From: an uncultured Eubacteriales bacterium
Lineage (GTDB): Bacteria; Bacillota; Clostridia; Oscillospirales; Oscillospiraceae
Assembly (NCBI GenBank): GCA_900548795.1
Contig: URLT01000024.1
Location: forward strand, 1 to 20,846
Length of the DNA stretch: 20,846 nucleotides
Direction of reading: 5' to 3'
Translations under genes and position numbers: made by a program
Notes under the pieces: model-generated
What the model was told of the DNA's origin: nothing
The model's database searches: none
Seen by the model: only the letters and a program-made list of their open reading frames with translations
In this document: one piece after another, positions 1 to 6,827 of the stretch
Numbering within the stretch: position 1 is the first letter of the stretch
How the letters are laid out: each line of letters opens with the position of its first letter

Positions 1-2
1 GC

Positions 3-59
3 GCGCTGGAGATTGATGGGCAGAAATATGATGGGCTGACTTTCAAGATAAATAAATGA
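3..59 (+). CDS. 3' end of an unidentified CDS (partial)
   Basis: An open frame enters from the left edge and ends at TGA 57-59. It encodes 18 residues ending in DGLTFKINK. The next gene starts 37 bases on, in the same direction, so the two may be co-transcribed. The fragment is too short to assign a family. The other two plus frames stop within the first 40 bases, which favours this one, but coding status is inferred only from the open frame at the edge. Confidence 0.4.
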   Translation, partial: ALEIDGQKYDGLTFKINK

Positions 60-96
60 TTACGCACAGATCATTTCGTAGTGTGAGGATAAATCG

Positions 97-546
97 ATGA
101 GCAGAACAGAAAATGTTGAACTGACAGTATTATGCTTAATCGAAGACGGCAATAAGATCCTGCTTCAAAACAGGGCAAAGAAGGACTGGCAAGGGTACGC
201 ATTGCCGGGCGGGCATGTGGAACCCGGAGAATCTTTTGTTGATGCAGTGATCCGTGAGATGAAAGAAGAAACTGGCCTAACGATCCTTGATCCGAGATTG
301 GTTGGAGTAAAACAGTTTCCCTTAGAGAATGGAAGGTATGTTGTCCTGTTGTTTAAGGCAACACAGTGGTCGGGTGATCTTATCTCATCAGAGGAAGGCC
401 AAATGGAATGGATCAAGTACAGTGACCTTTCTGTAGTAAAAACCGTGGATGATTTTGATGATCTTCTGAAAGTGATGAACACGCCGGAGCTGACAGAATT
501 TCAGTATTTGGTTTCGGGAGACGAATGGACTGTATCAATCAAATAA
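97..546 (+). CDS. Nudix hydrolase (MutT/YtkD-like)
   Basis: This 149-aa protein has a complete Nudix box at residues 39-61: it begins GHVEPGE and ends REMKEETGL, fitting GX5EX7REUXEEXGU with all catalytic glutamates present. The family hydrolyses nucleoside diphosphates linked to another moiety, with Mg2+ bound by the REUXEE helix. The short size with no extra domain fits MutT-like 8-oxo-dGTP or general NTP pyrophosphatases in the cytosol, but substrate cannot be read from the box. ATG 97 is preceded by GAGGA at 8 bases. A transglutaminase-like gene follows 25 bases after the stop with its own ribosome binding site, so the two probably form a small operon. It lies in an AT-richer block that continues into mobile-element relics, suggesting acquired accessory DNA. 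Confidence 0.9.
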   Translation: MSRTENVELTVLCLIEDGNKILLQNRAKKDWQGYALPGGHVEPGESFVDAVIREMKEETGLTILDPRLVGVKQFPLENGRYVVLLFKATQWSGDLISSEEGQMEWIKYSDLSVVKTVDDFDDLLKVMNTPELTEFQYLVSGDEWTVSIK

Positions 547-571
547 ATCGGAATTTAACGGAGGAATAGTG

Positions 572-1075
572 ATGTTGATACAGGAAGCGTGTAAGCTGTT
601 GAAGCAAGAACTTTTGAATAATGGTTACGAATATGGATTTTATTTGAATGGTAAAATATATAAACCTGATATGACGAAAGGTGTTGATAAAGCGTTCTTT
701 GAGCGTTTATTGACCGAATACTGCATTCAGGATCCTAAAGATACCATGAAAGCAAAGGTGGGCACATGCAATGATGCTGTTGTTTTGATGAGAGCCATTC
801 TTGATGAGCGTGGTATTCCGAGTAAGATTTGGCTCTTGCATGATAGGCAAAAACAGAAGTACCATACTGTTTTAACATTTTATCTTGAAGGTAAAACTGT
901 ATATTTGGAACTTACTCCTCAATCCGGAAAATTGTGTTATGGAGAAGAGCTTGTTTTTGACAGTGAGGAGAGTTTTGTGGATGAATACGCGAATGATAAT
1001 CGTGAAGTAATAGATGTTACTGACTCTGTTTTAATAGGCGAGCGTCCTGCTTTTTTGCTGTCGAGAATGGAATGA
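572..1075 (+). CDS. transglutaminase-like cysteine protein
   Basis: This 167-aa protein probably folds as a transglutaminase-like (papain-like) domain. A Cys sits in KVGTCNDAVVLMRAIL (about residues 62-77), followed by GIPSKIWLL, a His in KYHTVL (about residue 97) and an acidic/aromatic segment VYLELTPQSG. That Cys-His-acid order and spacing are those of small bacterial transglutaminase-like proteins, which may act as peptidases or acyl transferases; the exact activity is unknown. GTG 569 is in frame directly upstream, but the GGAGGA site at 560-565 is only 3 bases from it and 6 from ATG 572, so 572 is the better start. There is no signal peptide, so it is likely cytosolic. GC content is lower than in the genes after 2000, as for the Nudix gene. 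Confidence 0.6.
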   Translation: MLIQEACKLLKQELLNNGYEYGFYLNGKIYKPDMTKGVDKAFFERLLTEYCIQDPKDTMKAKVGTCNDAVVLMRAILDERGIPSKIWLLHDRQKQKYHTVLTFYLEGKTVYLELTPQSGKLCYGEELVFDSEESFVDEYANDNREVIDVTDSVLIGERPAFLLSRME

Positions 1076-1277
1076 TAAATTCCAATTTGTAGAGGTAACA
1101 CATGGACAGACCAATTACAACCTTATTCATGCTGATCACTACCCGGATATCAGATATGGGATCAAGCTGTCAAAGAACAATATCGGGCATGAGGACAGGA
1201 TATACACCTTCCCGTACTTCTGCACATTTCTGCTGAAAAGATTTATGGTTGGTTTTCACGCTGAAGAAGCGGAATAA
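1074..1277 (+). pseudogene. remnant ORF, probably C-terminus of a mobile-element protein
   Basis: A 67-codon open stretch without a proper start overlaps the preceding stop codon by 2 bases and ends at TAA 1275-1277. It reads like the tail of a folded protein, with IHADHYPDIRYG, HEDRIYTFPYFC and FLLKRFMVGF. The only nearby ATG (1102) is in another frame and stops early. I cannot name the family; the conserved-looking aromatic and His-rich motifs and the neighbouring relics suggest an integrative-element gene that lost its N-terminus. The minus-strand ORF over this stretch is judged a shadow. Confidence 0.4.
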
Positions 1278-1384
1278 CAAAGACAGCATGGGGAGCAAAC
1301 AGCAAAAAATCTGGTAAAAGTTCCCCGAAAAATGGAAAAAGAGCAAGAATAAGACATCGATGATTGGAATTTGAGGAGGCAAAA

Positions 1385-1529
1385 ATGAGCGATTTAGAAT
1401 ATTTAGAGTATCCCATATCATTTTGAAGAATCCCCGCACACGCCGACTAAGAATGCGGATAGGGCGATGAAACGATTCAGGGACAATGATACTTCCCTAT
1501 GGGGCTGGCAGAGTACCCAGCAGAGGTGA
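1385..1529 (+). pseudogene. frameshifted small accessory ORF
   Basis: ATG 1385 follows a near-perfect GAGGAGG site but the frame stops at TGA 1424 after 13 codons (MSDLEYLEYPISF). The adjacent frame continues smoothly as HFEESPHTPTKNADRAMKRF and then RDNDTSLWGW up to TGA 1527-1529. A single-base indel around 1418-1424 would join the two. The joined product would start with a short acidic lead and an RFRDNDTSLWGW tail, and even then looks truncated. I read it as a decayed accessory gene of an integrated element; its function is unknown. Confidence 0.4.
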
Positions 1530-1613
1530 AATTCCTATGAGTTCGGTCAGCAGCCGAACGCCTGTTGACTTCCTTTTCTGCATTTTGGGTTCGAGGAAAA
1601 ATGAAATGCAGCG

Positions 1614-1647
1614 ACGAAAGCCCCAAAAGGTATTTTGAGGCTTTCGT
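1614..1647. repeat. 15-bp imperfect hairpin
   Basis: ACGAAAGCCCCAAAA (1614-1628) pairs with TTTTGAGGCTTTCGT (1633-1647) around a GGTA loop with one C/A mismatch. No T-tract follows, so it is not a clear terminator. It also reads as part of a short ORF (ATG 1601) with weak support. Confidence 0.55.
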
Positions 1648-1760
1648 GGATCAGAAATGATTCAAATAAAGAGAAAGGAGGAAAGTCATAAAGCTCTGTG
1701 TACAGTCGAAGAAGCTCAAAAGATTTTATGTTGAATTTATACTATTTTTCAAGAAAGCGC

Positions 1761-1787
1761 TTGATTTGTCGTGGGGGATGCTATAAT
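1761..1787 (+). promoter_or_regulatory. putative extended -10 promoter
   Basis: TGCTATAAT at 1779-1787 is an extended -10 element. TTGATT at 1761-1766 is only 15 bases upstream, a short spacing, so recognition would rest mainly on the extended -10. It now points into helicase debris and no intact gene lies directly downstream. A TTTGTCG motif at 1765-1771 resembles elements seen at other promoters in this window. Confidence 0.4.
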
Positions 1788-1844
1788 ATATCATGATAGA
1801 TTATATTCGGTGGGAAGGGAGTTTTTTGTCTTGGGAACCTCTGA

Positions 1845-1994
1845 TTCAATCGCAAGAGCGGTCAGCGAGGGATTTTGTTCCAAAATGATGGCGGCGATGA
1901 AGCCGAGCTGTTCCTTGCGAAAAGCAAAAACGGTGAAGCAGGCACCGCATATGTGAGGTTCAACCGTGACAGATTGCTCTTTGAAAATAAGTGA
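1845..1994 (+). pseudogene. C-terminal remnant of a DnaB-type replicative helicase
   Basis: The frame opening after TGA 1842-1844 and ending at TGA 1992-1994 encodes 49 residues containing ELFLAKSKNGEAGTAYVRFN and ending LLFENK. This matches the end of RecA-fold DnaB helicases, where an (I/L)AK.RNG..G...L.F motif is followed by a closing ..FE/FEN, as in phage and integrative-element replicative helicases. Everything N-terminal (Walker A and B) is missing and no start codon is present. I take it as the 3' scar of a lost mobile-element replication gene. The minus-strand ORF at 1791-2147 is then a shadow. Confidence 0.5.
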
Positions 1995-2005
1995 TCCACG
2001 CCATT

Positions 2006-2039
2006 TTAGCGGGGCTTCCGGCTTTGGAAGCTCCGCTAA
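2006..2039. repeat. 14-bp inverted repeat
   Basis: TTAGCGGGGCTTCC pairs with GGAAGCTCCGCTAA (one G-T wobble) around a 6-base loop. It begins 11 bases after the helicase remnant's stop. No U-run follows on either strand, so a terminator role is possible but unproven; it may mark the element boundary. Confidence 0.55.
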
Positions 2040-2092
2040 CTGCAGCCTTGCCAAATGGCGACTGGGGGAGGCGTGATGCATCGCAACGAAGA

Positions 2093-2116
2093 CGGCAGGG
2101 AGCGCGCTCCCTGCCG
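2093..2116. repeat. perfect 24-bp palindrome
   Basis: CGGCAGGGAGCG is followed immediately by its exact reverse complement. As RNA it would form a very stable hairpin. On the minus strand it lies about 170 bases beyond the stop of the 360-aa gene and is followed by TCTTCGTT, so it could be a weak terminator; a protein-binding dyad is the alternative. Confidence 0.6.
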
Positions 2117-2219
2117 CCTTTGTCTGAAGCGGTATGCAAAGCATCACTCGCCCAACAGCATGATGTTTCTCGCAGTGTTGTATTTGTTCGGCGATTCCCG
2201 CCGTGGGAGCGTAGTTGTG

Positions 2220-2253
2220 CTGCTGCGGCGTGCGGCGGGGATCGCCGCAGCAG
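2220..2253 (-). terminator. GC-rich hairpin after the 360-aa gene
   Basis: CTGCTGCGGCG and CGCCGCAGCAG form an 11-bp stem around a 12-base loop, 30 bases past the stop codon of the minus-strand gene ending at 2283. The position suits a transcription terminator, but there is no U-tract, so termination strength is uncertain. Confidence 0.45.
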
Positions 2254-2282
2254 TCGTGGAAATTTGTCCCGGGCGCAAAGCG

Positions 2283-3365
2283 TCAGCGTTCCTCCTTTTC
2301 CTCCAGGTCATTTTTCAACCCGGCGAGCGGAAGAATTTCGGAGCAGTAGTCTTGGGGAAACTCCGCTTCGGCATATTCTTGCGCGCGTATTTGATGGTAT
2401 GCACGGACGAGCAGGTCGACGTCGATCTTTCCCTTGAGGAAATTGCCGAGCGCGATCTGGATGCGCTTTACACCGGTGAGCAGCTCCTCGGGGCAATATT
2501 CAAGATCCATATAGTTGCTGTTGCTGGTTTCATAGTAAAGGCCGCCATCCTCGTCCTGAAAATACCCGCCTGTACACATATCGGTCGTGTCGCCGCTTTC
2601 CTTCAGCCGCGCCTTGTGCTGCTCGGTCAGCCAACCGAGTGCGCCTTCATCGCTCATCACAAACGGTCCGGAGCAGAGCGGCCCGAGCCGCGTGCGACAG
2701 GGGTCAAAAACGATGTCGCCCTTCACAAACGGCGTCGGGAAGTCAAACCAAAGCCATTCAAAAACATCGTCGATCACCGGCTCTGCTTCCCCCAAAGGTG
2801 TGGCGGCGGAGTCGATCTGCATCATTTTCAGCTCTGTCGAGAGATACAGCTCCTGACAGCGTTGTTCCCCATCTAATTCGAATTTTTGGATGATGACTGC
2901 GTCCTGATCGTCATACACCTCCACGGCTGCCAGCGCCGCAGGGTAAGAGGAATAGAGCGTATCGCTGTAGGAATATCGATCCGAATAACCGCATTCCTCG
3001 CGGTAGCTATACTTGACCCGGTAGACATACGGCCGACCGTTTACGGAGACCGTGTCTTCGCAGAATGAACGGATCCGCTCGTTCTCAAGCCGCATATATC
3101 CGCGCAGGTAGGTGTGCAGGCTGGGCAGATCGATCCCGCATCGGCCGCGTCTGACTTCGCAGTCCGGCATGGTTTCGATCAGCTTGTCCCACGCCGCGTG
3201 CTTTTCCTCCACGGTCGCAGAGCGGCACTGATAGATCAGCCACGCTGCCTCCAACGGGCTGCATTCATAGCCGATATCCCGCAGGTGCTTGCGGATGTCC
3301 TTTGAATTGACGAATTTGAGAACATCCATGCTCCCGGCACGGCACGGCGCTTCTTTGATTTCCAT
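2283..3365 (-). CDS. hypothetical protein, 360 aa (long paralogue of the 171-aa protein)
   Basis: I do not recognise a named family. The protein is soluble, acidic and aromatic-rich, with no signal peptide or membrane segment. Residues 35-90 contain SPLEAAWLIYQC, EEKHAAWDKLIETMPD and SLHTYLRGYM, and these align with the plus-strand 171-aa protein at 7876 (EKQHAW, EVMPD, SLHELLRAF), so the two are paralogues. The C-terminal half, absent from the short paralogue, has WLWFDFPTPFVKGDIV, GGYFQDEDGGLYYE and NYMDLEYCPEELL and ends in a highly charged tail. ATG 3365 has AGGAGGAG at 7 bases. It begins 56 bases after the 351-aa gene's stop with no promoter seen between, so it is probably the distal gene of that operon and falls under the TGTCCC element at 4510-4544. 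Function unknown. Confidence 0.85.
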   Translation of the reverse strand: MEIKEAPCRAGSMDVLKFVNSKDIRKHLRDIGYECSPLEAAWLIYQCRSATVEEKHAAWDKLIETMPDCEVRRGRCGIDLPSLHTYLRGYMRLENERIRSFCEDTVSVNGRPYVYRVKYSYREECGYSDRYSYSDTLYSSYPAALAAVEVYDDQDAVIIQKFELDGEQRCQELYLSTELKMMQIDSAATPLGEAEPVIDDVFEWLWFDFPTPFVKGDIVFDPCRTRLGPLCSGPFVMSDEGALGWLTEQHKARLKESGDTTDMCTGGYFQDEDGGLYYETSNSNYMDLEYCPEELLTGVKRIQIALGNFLKGKIDVDLLVRAYHQIRAQEYAEAEFPQDYCSEILPLAGLKNDLEEKEER

Positions 3366-3421
3366 TTGTTGCTCCTCCTATATATTCGTTATCGCTGCGT
3401 TTTGCCGATATTCTGCTATAA

Positions 3422-4477
3422 TTATTGCTCAAACCAACTGCCGAGCTTTGCGTCGGTGCGGATGCCGAGGTTGGAATTTGCAAGGTTGTGCAGAATGCGC
3501 CCCAGCGCCTTGCGTTCCAGAACGATCTCATAGGGACGGTCGGCAAGCGCGTTCAGGATCTCCTGCTGCTTCATCGAATGCCCCTCAGAGGTGCGCTCCT
3601 TCAGCAGCAGATAGACAAAAAGCGGCGCCATGCTTTTGCGGGTGTTGACGTTGACGCGGTCGGTGTAAGCGTCGAGCACATCGTCGGGAAGATAATCCGA
3701 CAGCTCGCTGCGCAGACGGACAAGGTCGGAGATGTTCTCCGCCCGCACGCCGCAGCGATGCAGCGCCAGCGTTTCGATCAGCGCAGCGGATTCCCGCTCG
3801 ATAATGATTTGCGGCGCGGCCAGCTTTTGAAGCATATTTACGCGACGTACCCGAACGATCAGATTGTACGCGTCGATGTTGCTGCCCACGCGCTGCTCTG
3901 CTTCCCGGATCCGGATGTCATAAAACCGTTGGAGCGCTTTCTTTTCCTCCGGCGAAACGCTGACGTCCAGATAATCCCGCAGGTAACTGCGCTCGACGTC
4001 CGTGAGCGCTTCGCCCTTTCCGCGTTTTTCGCTGAGGATGCGGACATCGTCCACAATATCCACGCACTCGGAAATGTCTGCGATCCCGCTTTCCCAGTCG
4101 TCTGAATTGGAAAACGGGCGCAGGTACGTGTTCCAGAACCTCCGTTCTGCCTCGTCGAGCACGTCAAGCTGCTCTGCAAGCGGACTGCCCAGCCGGTCTT
4201 CCTTCGCACGAAGGGCATTGAGCATCGCGACGATCTCATGATACTCCCGCAGGACGCGCTCGTAGTCCGAATAGCTCCACTTCATCTTGCAGCGATAGCT
4301 GAAGTCCTCCGCGCAGAACGCGGTCGAGGCGTTGAAGCCGGGAGCGTAGAGGATCCCGTCCGGGTCCGTGCGGATGAACATCTGCTCCAGAAATTCCTCC
4401 GGCGACAGGCTGCTCCACAAGCCTTCGTTCTTTTCTTCTTTCTCGCGCAGGTTTTTCAGCTCGTCTTCTTTTGACAT
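3422..4477 (-). CDS. 351-aa protein with C-terminal winged-helix-like domain
   Basis: The protein has three parts. Residues 25-90 (SPEEFLEQMFIRTDPDGILY) match the start of the 230-aa protein at 6828-7520. Residues 91-275 are helical and charged and largely specific to this copy. Residues 276-351 form the domain shared by three proteins here: NTRKSMAPLFVYLLL, KQQEIL, ERKALGRILHNL, GI.TD...GSW. The helix order and the position of the R-K-x-L-x-R helix resemble the small winged helix in front of WYL regulators, so DNA or partner binding is inferred, not shown. ATG 4477 has AGGAGGG at 6-8 bases. It carries its own promoter-like element at 4510-4544 and follows a hairpin after the AAA+ gene, so it can be transcribed independently of that gene. 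Confidence 0.8.
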   Translation of the reverse strand: MSKEDELKNLREKEEKNEGLWSSLSPEEFLEQMFIRTDPDGILYAPGFNASTAFCAEDFSYRCKMKWSYSDYERVLREYHEIVAMLNALRAKEDRLGSPLAEQLDVLDEAERRFWNTYLRPFSNSDDWESGIADISECVDIVDDVRILSEKRGKGEALTDVERSYLRDYLDVSVSPEEKKALQRFYDIRIREAEQRVGSNIDAYNLIVRVRRVNMLQKLAAPQIIIERESAALIETLALHRCGVRAENISDLVRLRSELSDYLPDDVLDAYTDRVNVNTRKSMAPLFVYLLLKERTSEGHSMKQQEILNALADRPYEIVLERKALGRILHNLANSNLGIRTDAKLGSWFEQ

Positions 4478-4509
4478 GGAACGCCCTCCTAAATCTCATT
4501 TTCATCTGT

Positions 4510-4544
4510 ATGATAGCAGATACCCTGCGACAAATTTGGGACAA
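4510..4544 (-). promoter_or_regulatory. TGTCCC-N-TATNAT promoter element, copy 1
   Basis: On the minus strand TTGTCC (4544-4539) is followed by 23 bases and then TATCAT (4515-4510), with a TGC extension before the -10. The next bases after TTGTCC are CAAATTTGTC. There is no consensus -35 at 17 bases, so an activator or alternative factor is implied. It lies 33 bases upstream of the 351-aa gene. The same layout recurs at 6646, 7743 and 8408. Confidence 0.65.
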
Positions 4545-4564
4545 TGCGCGGCAGGTGCCGCGCA
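4545..4564 (-). terminator. hairpin between the AAA+ and 351-aa genes
   Basis: TGCGCGGCA and TGCCGCGCA form a perfect 9-bp stem with a 2-base loop, 6 bases after the AAA+ stop codon. On the minus strand it is flanked by AAAAA before and TTGTCCC after, so it abuts the promoter element directly. A terminator with a poor U-tract is the simplest reading; it could also be part of the operator. Confidence 0.5.
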
Positions 4565-4570
4565 TTTTTA

Positions 4571-6583
4571 TCATGCAAAGCCGATGGTGCGCGGCGGCTG
4601 TTTGCGCGCAAGATCGGGCAGCGCAATGTCGGCGGCGGAGATGGTGGTCACGTCCCTGCTGCTGAGTGCTTCCACGTCCATTGTAAGCAGGCGCGAGGCC
4701 TGCGCCATCTTGGCGCGTTCCACCACGTTGCGGGCAAAGCGGCCGTTGCCAAAGTCACGCTCGGAACGTGCGGCATCAAAGACATGGTACAGCTTCTCGC
4801 AGGCATCCTCGGAGAGGGTCAAGCCCTTCTTCTTGGCAATCAGCTTTGCAATATCGCACAAATTGCGGGCACTATAGTCGGCAAAGGGAACGTGGAAGGC
4901 AATGCGGGAGCGCAGGCCGGGGTTCTTCTGCAAAAACTGCTCCATCTTGTCGGGATAACCCGCGAAGATGACGACCACATCGTCGCGGTGATTTTCCATC
5001 TCCTGCACGATGGTATTGATCGCCTCGTCGCCGAAGGAGCCGTCGCGGTCGTCCACGAGAGAATAAGCCTCGTCGATAAACAGAACGCCGCCCCGTGCCT
5101 CCATGAATTTCTTCTGAATGATCTGCGCAGTCCAGCCGACGTATTTACCGACCAGATCGCCGCGTCCGCATTCAATGATCCTGCCGCGCGACAGCAGACC
5201 GTTTTCGCGCATAATGCGTGCGAACAGGCGCGCCACGCTGGTCTTTGCCGTGCCGGGGTTGCCGGTGAAGACCATGTGCATTGCAGGACGCTCGAGCTTC
5301 ATGCCCTTGTCCGCAAAAATCTTCTGCGCCTTGTAGTAGTCCAGCGCCTGCCGGATGACCTTTTTCGCCTCCTCTAAGCCGATCATCTCCGTCAGCTCGT
5401 CATAGGCAGTCCCCTTCGGCGCCGCCTTTGCGACCTCCTTTTTTGCGCTGACGACCCCTTTATACTGCGGATAAATGGTTGTTTTGAGCTTGTTGTTGTA
5501 CCATTCATCGAACAAATTGCGCAGATCGGGCGCGAGGTAGCCCTTCTCGTCCTCGAGCTTGGAAAAGAGCTTTTTGTCCGTGCGGACACCGACGTCCTTC
5601 GCAAGCATTTTCAGAAATCGCTCCGCACGCTCACCGGAGGCGAAATCCTCCTTCAGCTCAACGATGCCGGTGCTGCCGAGATAGTCGTAGAAAATGTCCC
5701 TCACCGTCGTGCATTCGCGCGGCAGACAGAAGACGGTCAGAACCTGATTGCTGTACTTGCGCATGATCTCGCAGAGCAATTCGATCGTTTCTCTGCCGCA
5801 GCTTGCACGATCGTCCTCCTCGGTGTCATCGTCCGCGAGGTAGTGTACGACGATCGCGCCGCCGGCGCAGCTCTTGTAGAACAGGTCATAGAACATCCGG
5901 GAAAATTCCTCGCCCGGCTTGACATCGAGGTAGGCATAGCGCCGGCTGCGCAGTCGGCCGTTTTCATACAGTGCACGCAGCAGAACCTGATACATTCGGT
6001 TGCGCGTTTCGCGGTCGTCCGTCTGAATCATATAGTGCACAGGATGCCCGACGTTTCTGTGCTTTGGCGTTGGGGTATAGATGCGTTCCAGCTCCGGCAG
6101 AAAGGCGTCGCGTGCAAGAAAGCGCTCTGCTTCTTCACAGAGCTCGCCCTTACTCGCACGATCAAAGACGCTTTCACCGAACGCAAAGCCGCGGTAGCTG
6201 CACAGCCGATCCAAGCCGAATTGCGCCAGCACCTCGTCATCGTCGTCAATATAATCCCTGCGGCTTGCATAGCTCAGCATCCGCTTCATATTGCGGAAGG
6301 TGATCTCCTCGCGCTTGGTGTCCTTCAGCTCTACGCCGAGCGCACAGAGATAGTTGCCAAGCTGATCGTGCAGCTTCTCCGCATCGCGGGTGATGACACC
6401 GATCGTCAGCGCCGTCTCGTTTACTTCGGTGACGAAGAAATACGCCTTTTCGCGAAGCTTGCGGTTGAAATCGCCGCTGAGCATGTTGATCTTTCTTGCC
6501 ATTTCCTGCGCGGCGCGGCGATTTTCAGTGTCTTCCGCCCACATCTCATTCGCAGCGATGCCGTCAACTCTGTAAAACTGCAC
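4571..6583 (-). CDS. AAA+ ATPase, CbxX/CfxQ (SpoVK-like) family
   Basis: The 670-aa protein has a C-terminal AAA+ module of the CbxX/CfxQ type: Walker A GNPGTAKT (residues 441-448), pore-side segment GRGDLVGKYVGWT (473-485), Walker B GVLFIDEAYS (499-508), sensor-1 strand ending AGYP (about 544), arginine finger NPGLRSRI (554-561) and sensor 2 GNGRFARN (612-619). Such hexamers remodel partner proteins. Residues about 180-370 look like a second AAA-like core that lost its P-loop: HYMIQTDD where Walker A should be, GGAIVVHYLADDD like Walker B and VLTVFCLPREC like sensor 1. A frame extension to TTG 6601 exists, but AAGGGGG at 6598-6592 lies 8 bases from GTG 6583, so GTG 6583 is preferred. It has its own promoter element at 6646-6680 and a hairpin after the stop. 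Its substrate is unknown; the co-regulated winged-helix or 360-aa proteins are candidates. Confidence 0.92.
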   Translation of the reverse strand: MQFYRVDGIAANEMWAEDTENRRAAQEMARKINMLSGDFNRKLREKAYFFVTEVNETALTIGVITRDAEKLHDQLGNYLCALGVELKDTKREEITFRNMKRMLSYASRRDYIDDDDEVLAQFGLDRLCSYRGFAFGESVFDRASKGELCEEAERFLARDAFLPELERIYTPTPKHRNVGHPVHYMIQTDDRETRNRMYQVLLRALYENGRLRSRRYAYLDVKPGEEFSRMFYDLFYKSCAGGAIVVHYLADDDTEEDDRASCGRETIELLCEIMRKYSNQVLTVFCLPRECTTVRDIFYDYLGSTGIVELKEDFASGERAERFLKMLAKDVGVRTDKKLFSKLEDEKGYLAPDLRNLFDEWYNNKLKTTIYPQYKGVVSAKKEVAKAAPKGTAYDELTEMIGLEEAKKVIRQALDYYKAQKIFADKGMKLERPAMHMVFTGNPGTAKTSVARLFARIMRENGLLSRGRIIECGRGDLVGKYVGWTAQIIQKKFMEARGGVLFIDEAYSLVDDRDGSFGDEAINTIVQEMENHRDDVVVIFAGYPDKMEQFLQKNPGLRSRIAFHVPFADYSARNLCDIAKLIAKKKGLTLSEDACEKLYHVFDAARSERDFGNGRFARNVVERAKMAQASRLLTMDVEALSSRDVTTISAADIALPDLARKQPPRTIGFA

Positions 6584-6645
6584 CCGTATGACCCCCTTCA
6601 AGCCTCTGCCGTGAAATCACAATTTCGACTGTTTCTTACTTGCTC

Positions 6646-6680
6646 ATGATACAACGCGGGATGCCCCGATCATGGGACAT
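6646..6680 (-). promoter_or_regulatory. TGTCCC-N-TATNAT promoter element, copy 2
   Basis: On the minus strand ATGTCC (6680-6675) is followed by 23 bases and TATCAT (6651-6646), 62 bases upstream of the GTG of the AAA+ gene. It is the most divergent copy but keeps TGTCCC, the T and G at motif positions 12 and 14 and the CA at 18-19. The TGTCCC box lies in one arm of the overlapping hairpin at 6655-6686. Confidence 0.55.
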
Positions 6681-6686
6681 CCCGCG
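6655..6686 (-). terminator. hairpin overlapping promoter copy 2
   Basis: CGCGGGATG (6655-6663) pairs with CATCCCGCG (6678-6686); CCC and GGG inside extend the stem past a bulged A. It lies about 20 bases after the small ORF and would end transcripts coming from the 230-aa gene. Because it includes the TGTCCC box, readthrough and initiation at this site may be linked. Confidence 0.45.
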
Positions 6687-6705
6687 AATATGTCGGAAAA
6701 AATAT

Positions 6706-6786
6706 TTACGGCACGCCGTCAGAGCAGAACAGTTTTGGAAGATACCGCCGGGAAGCTCCGTCATTTGTAGCATCAAATTCCGTCAT
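6706..6786 (-). CDS. 26-codon small ORF with strong ribosome binding site
   Basis: ATG 6786 is preceded by AAGGAAGGAGGGGG, among the strongest Shine-Dalgarno tracts in the window, about 7-10 bases upstream. The 26-aa product begins MTEFDATNDGASRRYLPK and has one Cys near its end. It starts 41 bases after the stop of the 230-aa gene on the same strand and ends before a hairpin, so it would be that operon's second cistron. I recognise no family. Given the radical SAM maturase nearby it might be a second modified peptide, a leader or a regulator; chance is also possible at this length. Confidence 0.4.
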   Translation of the reverse strand: MTEFDATNDGASRRYLPKLFCSDGVP

Positions 6787-6827
6787 AAAAGCGCCCCCTC
6801 CTTCCTTTTGCACTTTGAAAGCGGCAA

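Noticed and set aside
1170..1439. 89-codon minus-strand hydrophobic ORF
   Set aside because: It overlaps two plausible plus-strand relic frames; its Phe/Leu richness arises from the complement of Lys/Glu-rich coding DNA.
1791..2147. 118-codon minus-strand ORF
   Set aside because: It overlaps the helicase-like fragment on the plus strand and runs through the hairpins at 2006 and 2093; no ribosome binding site or recognisable motif.
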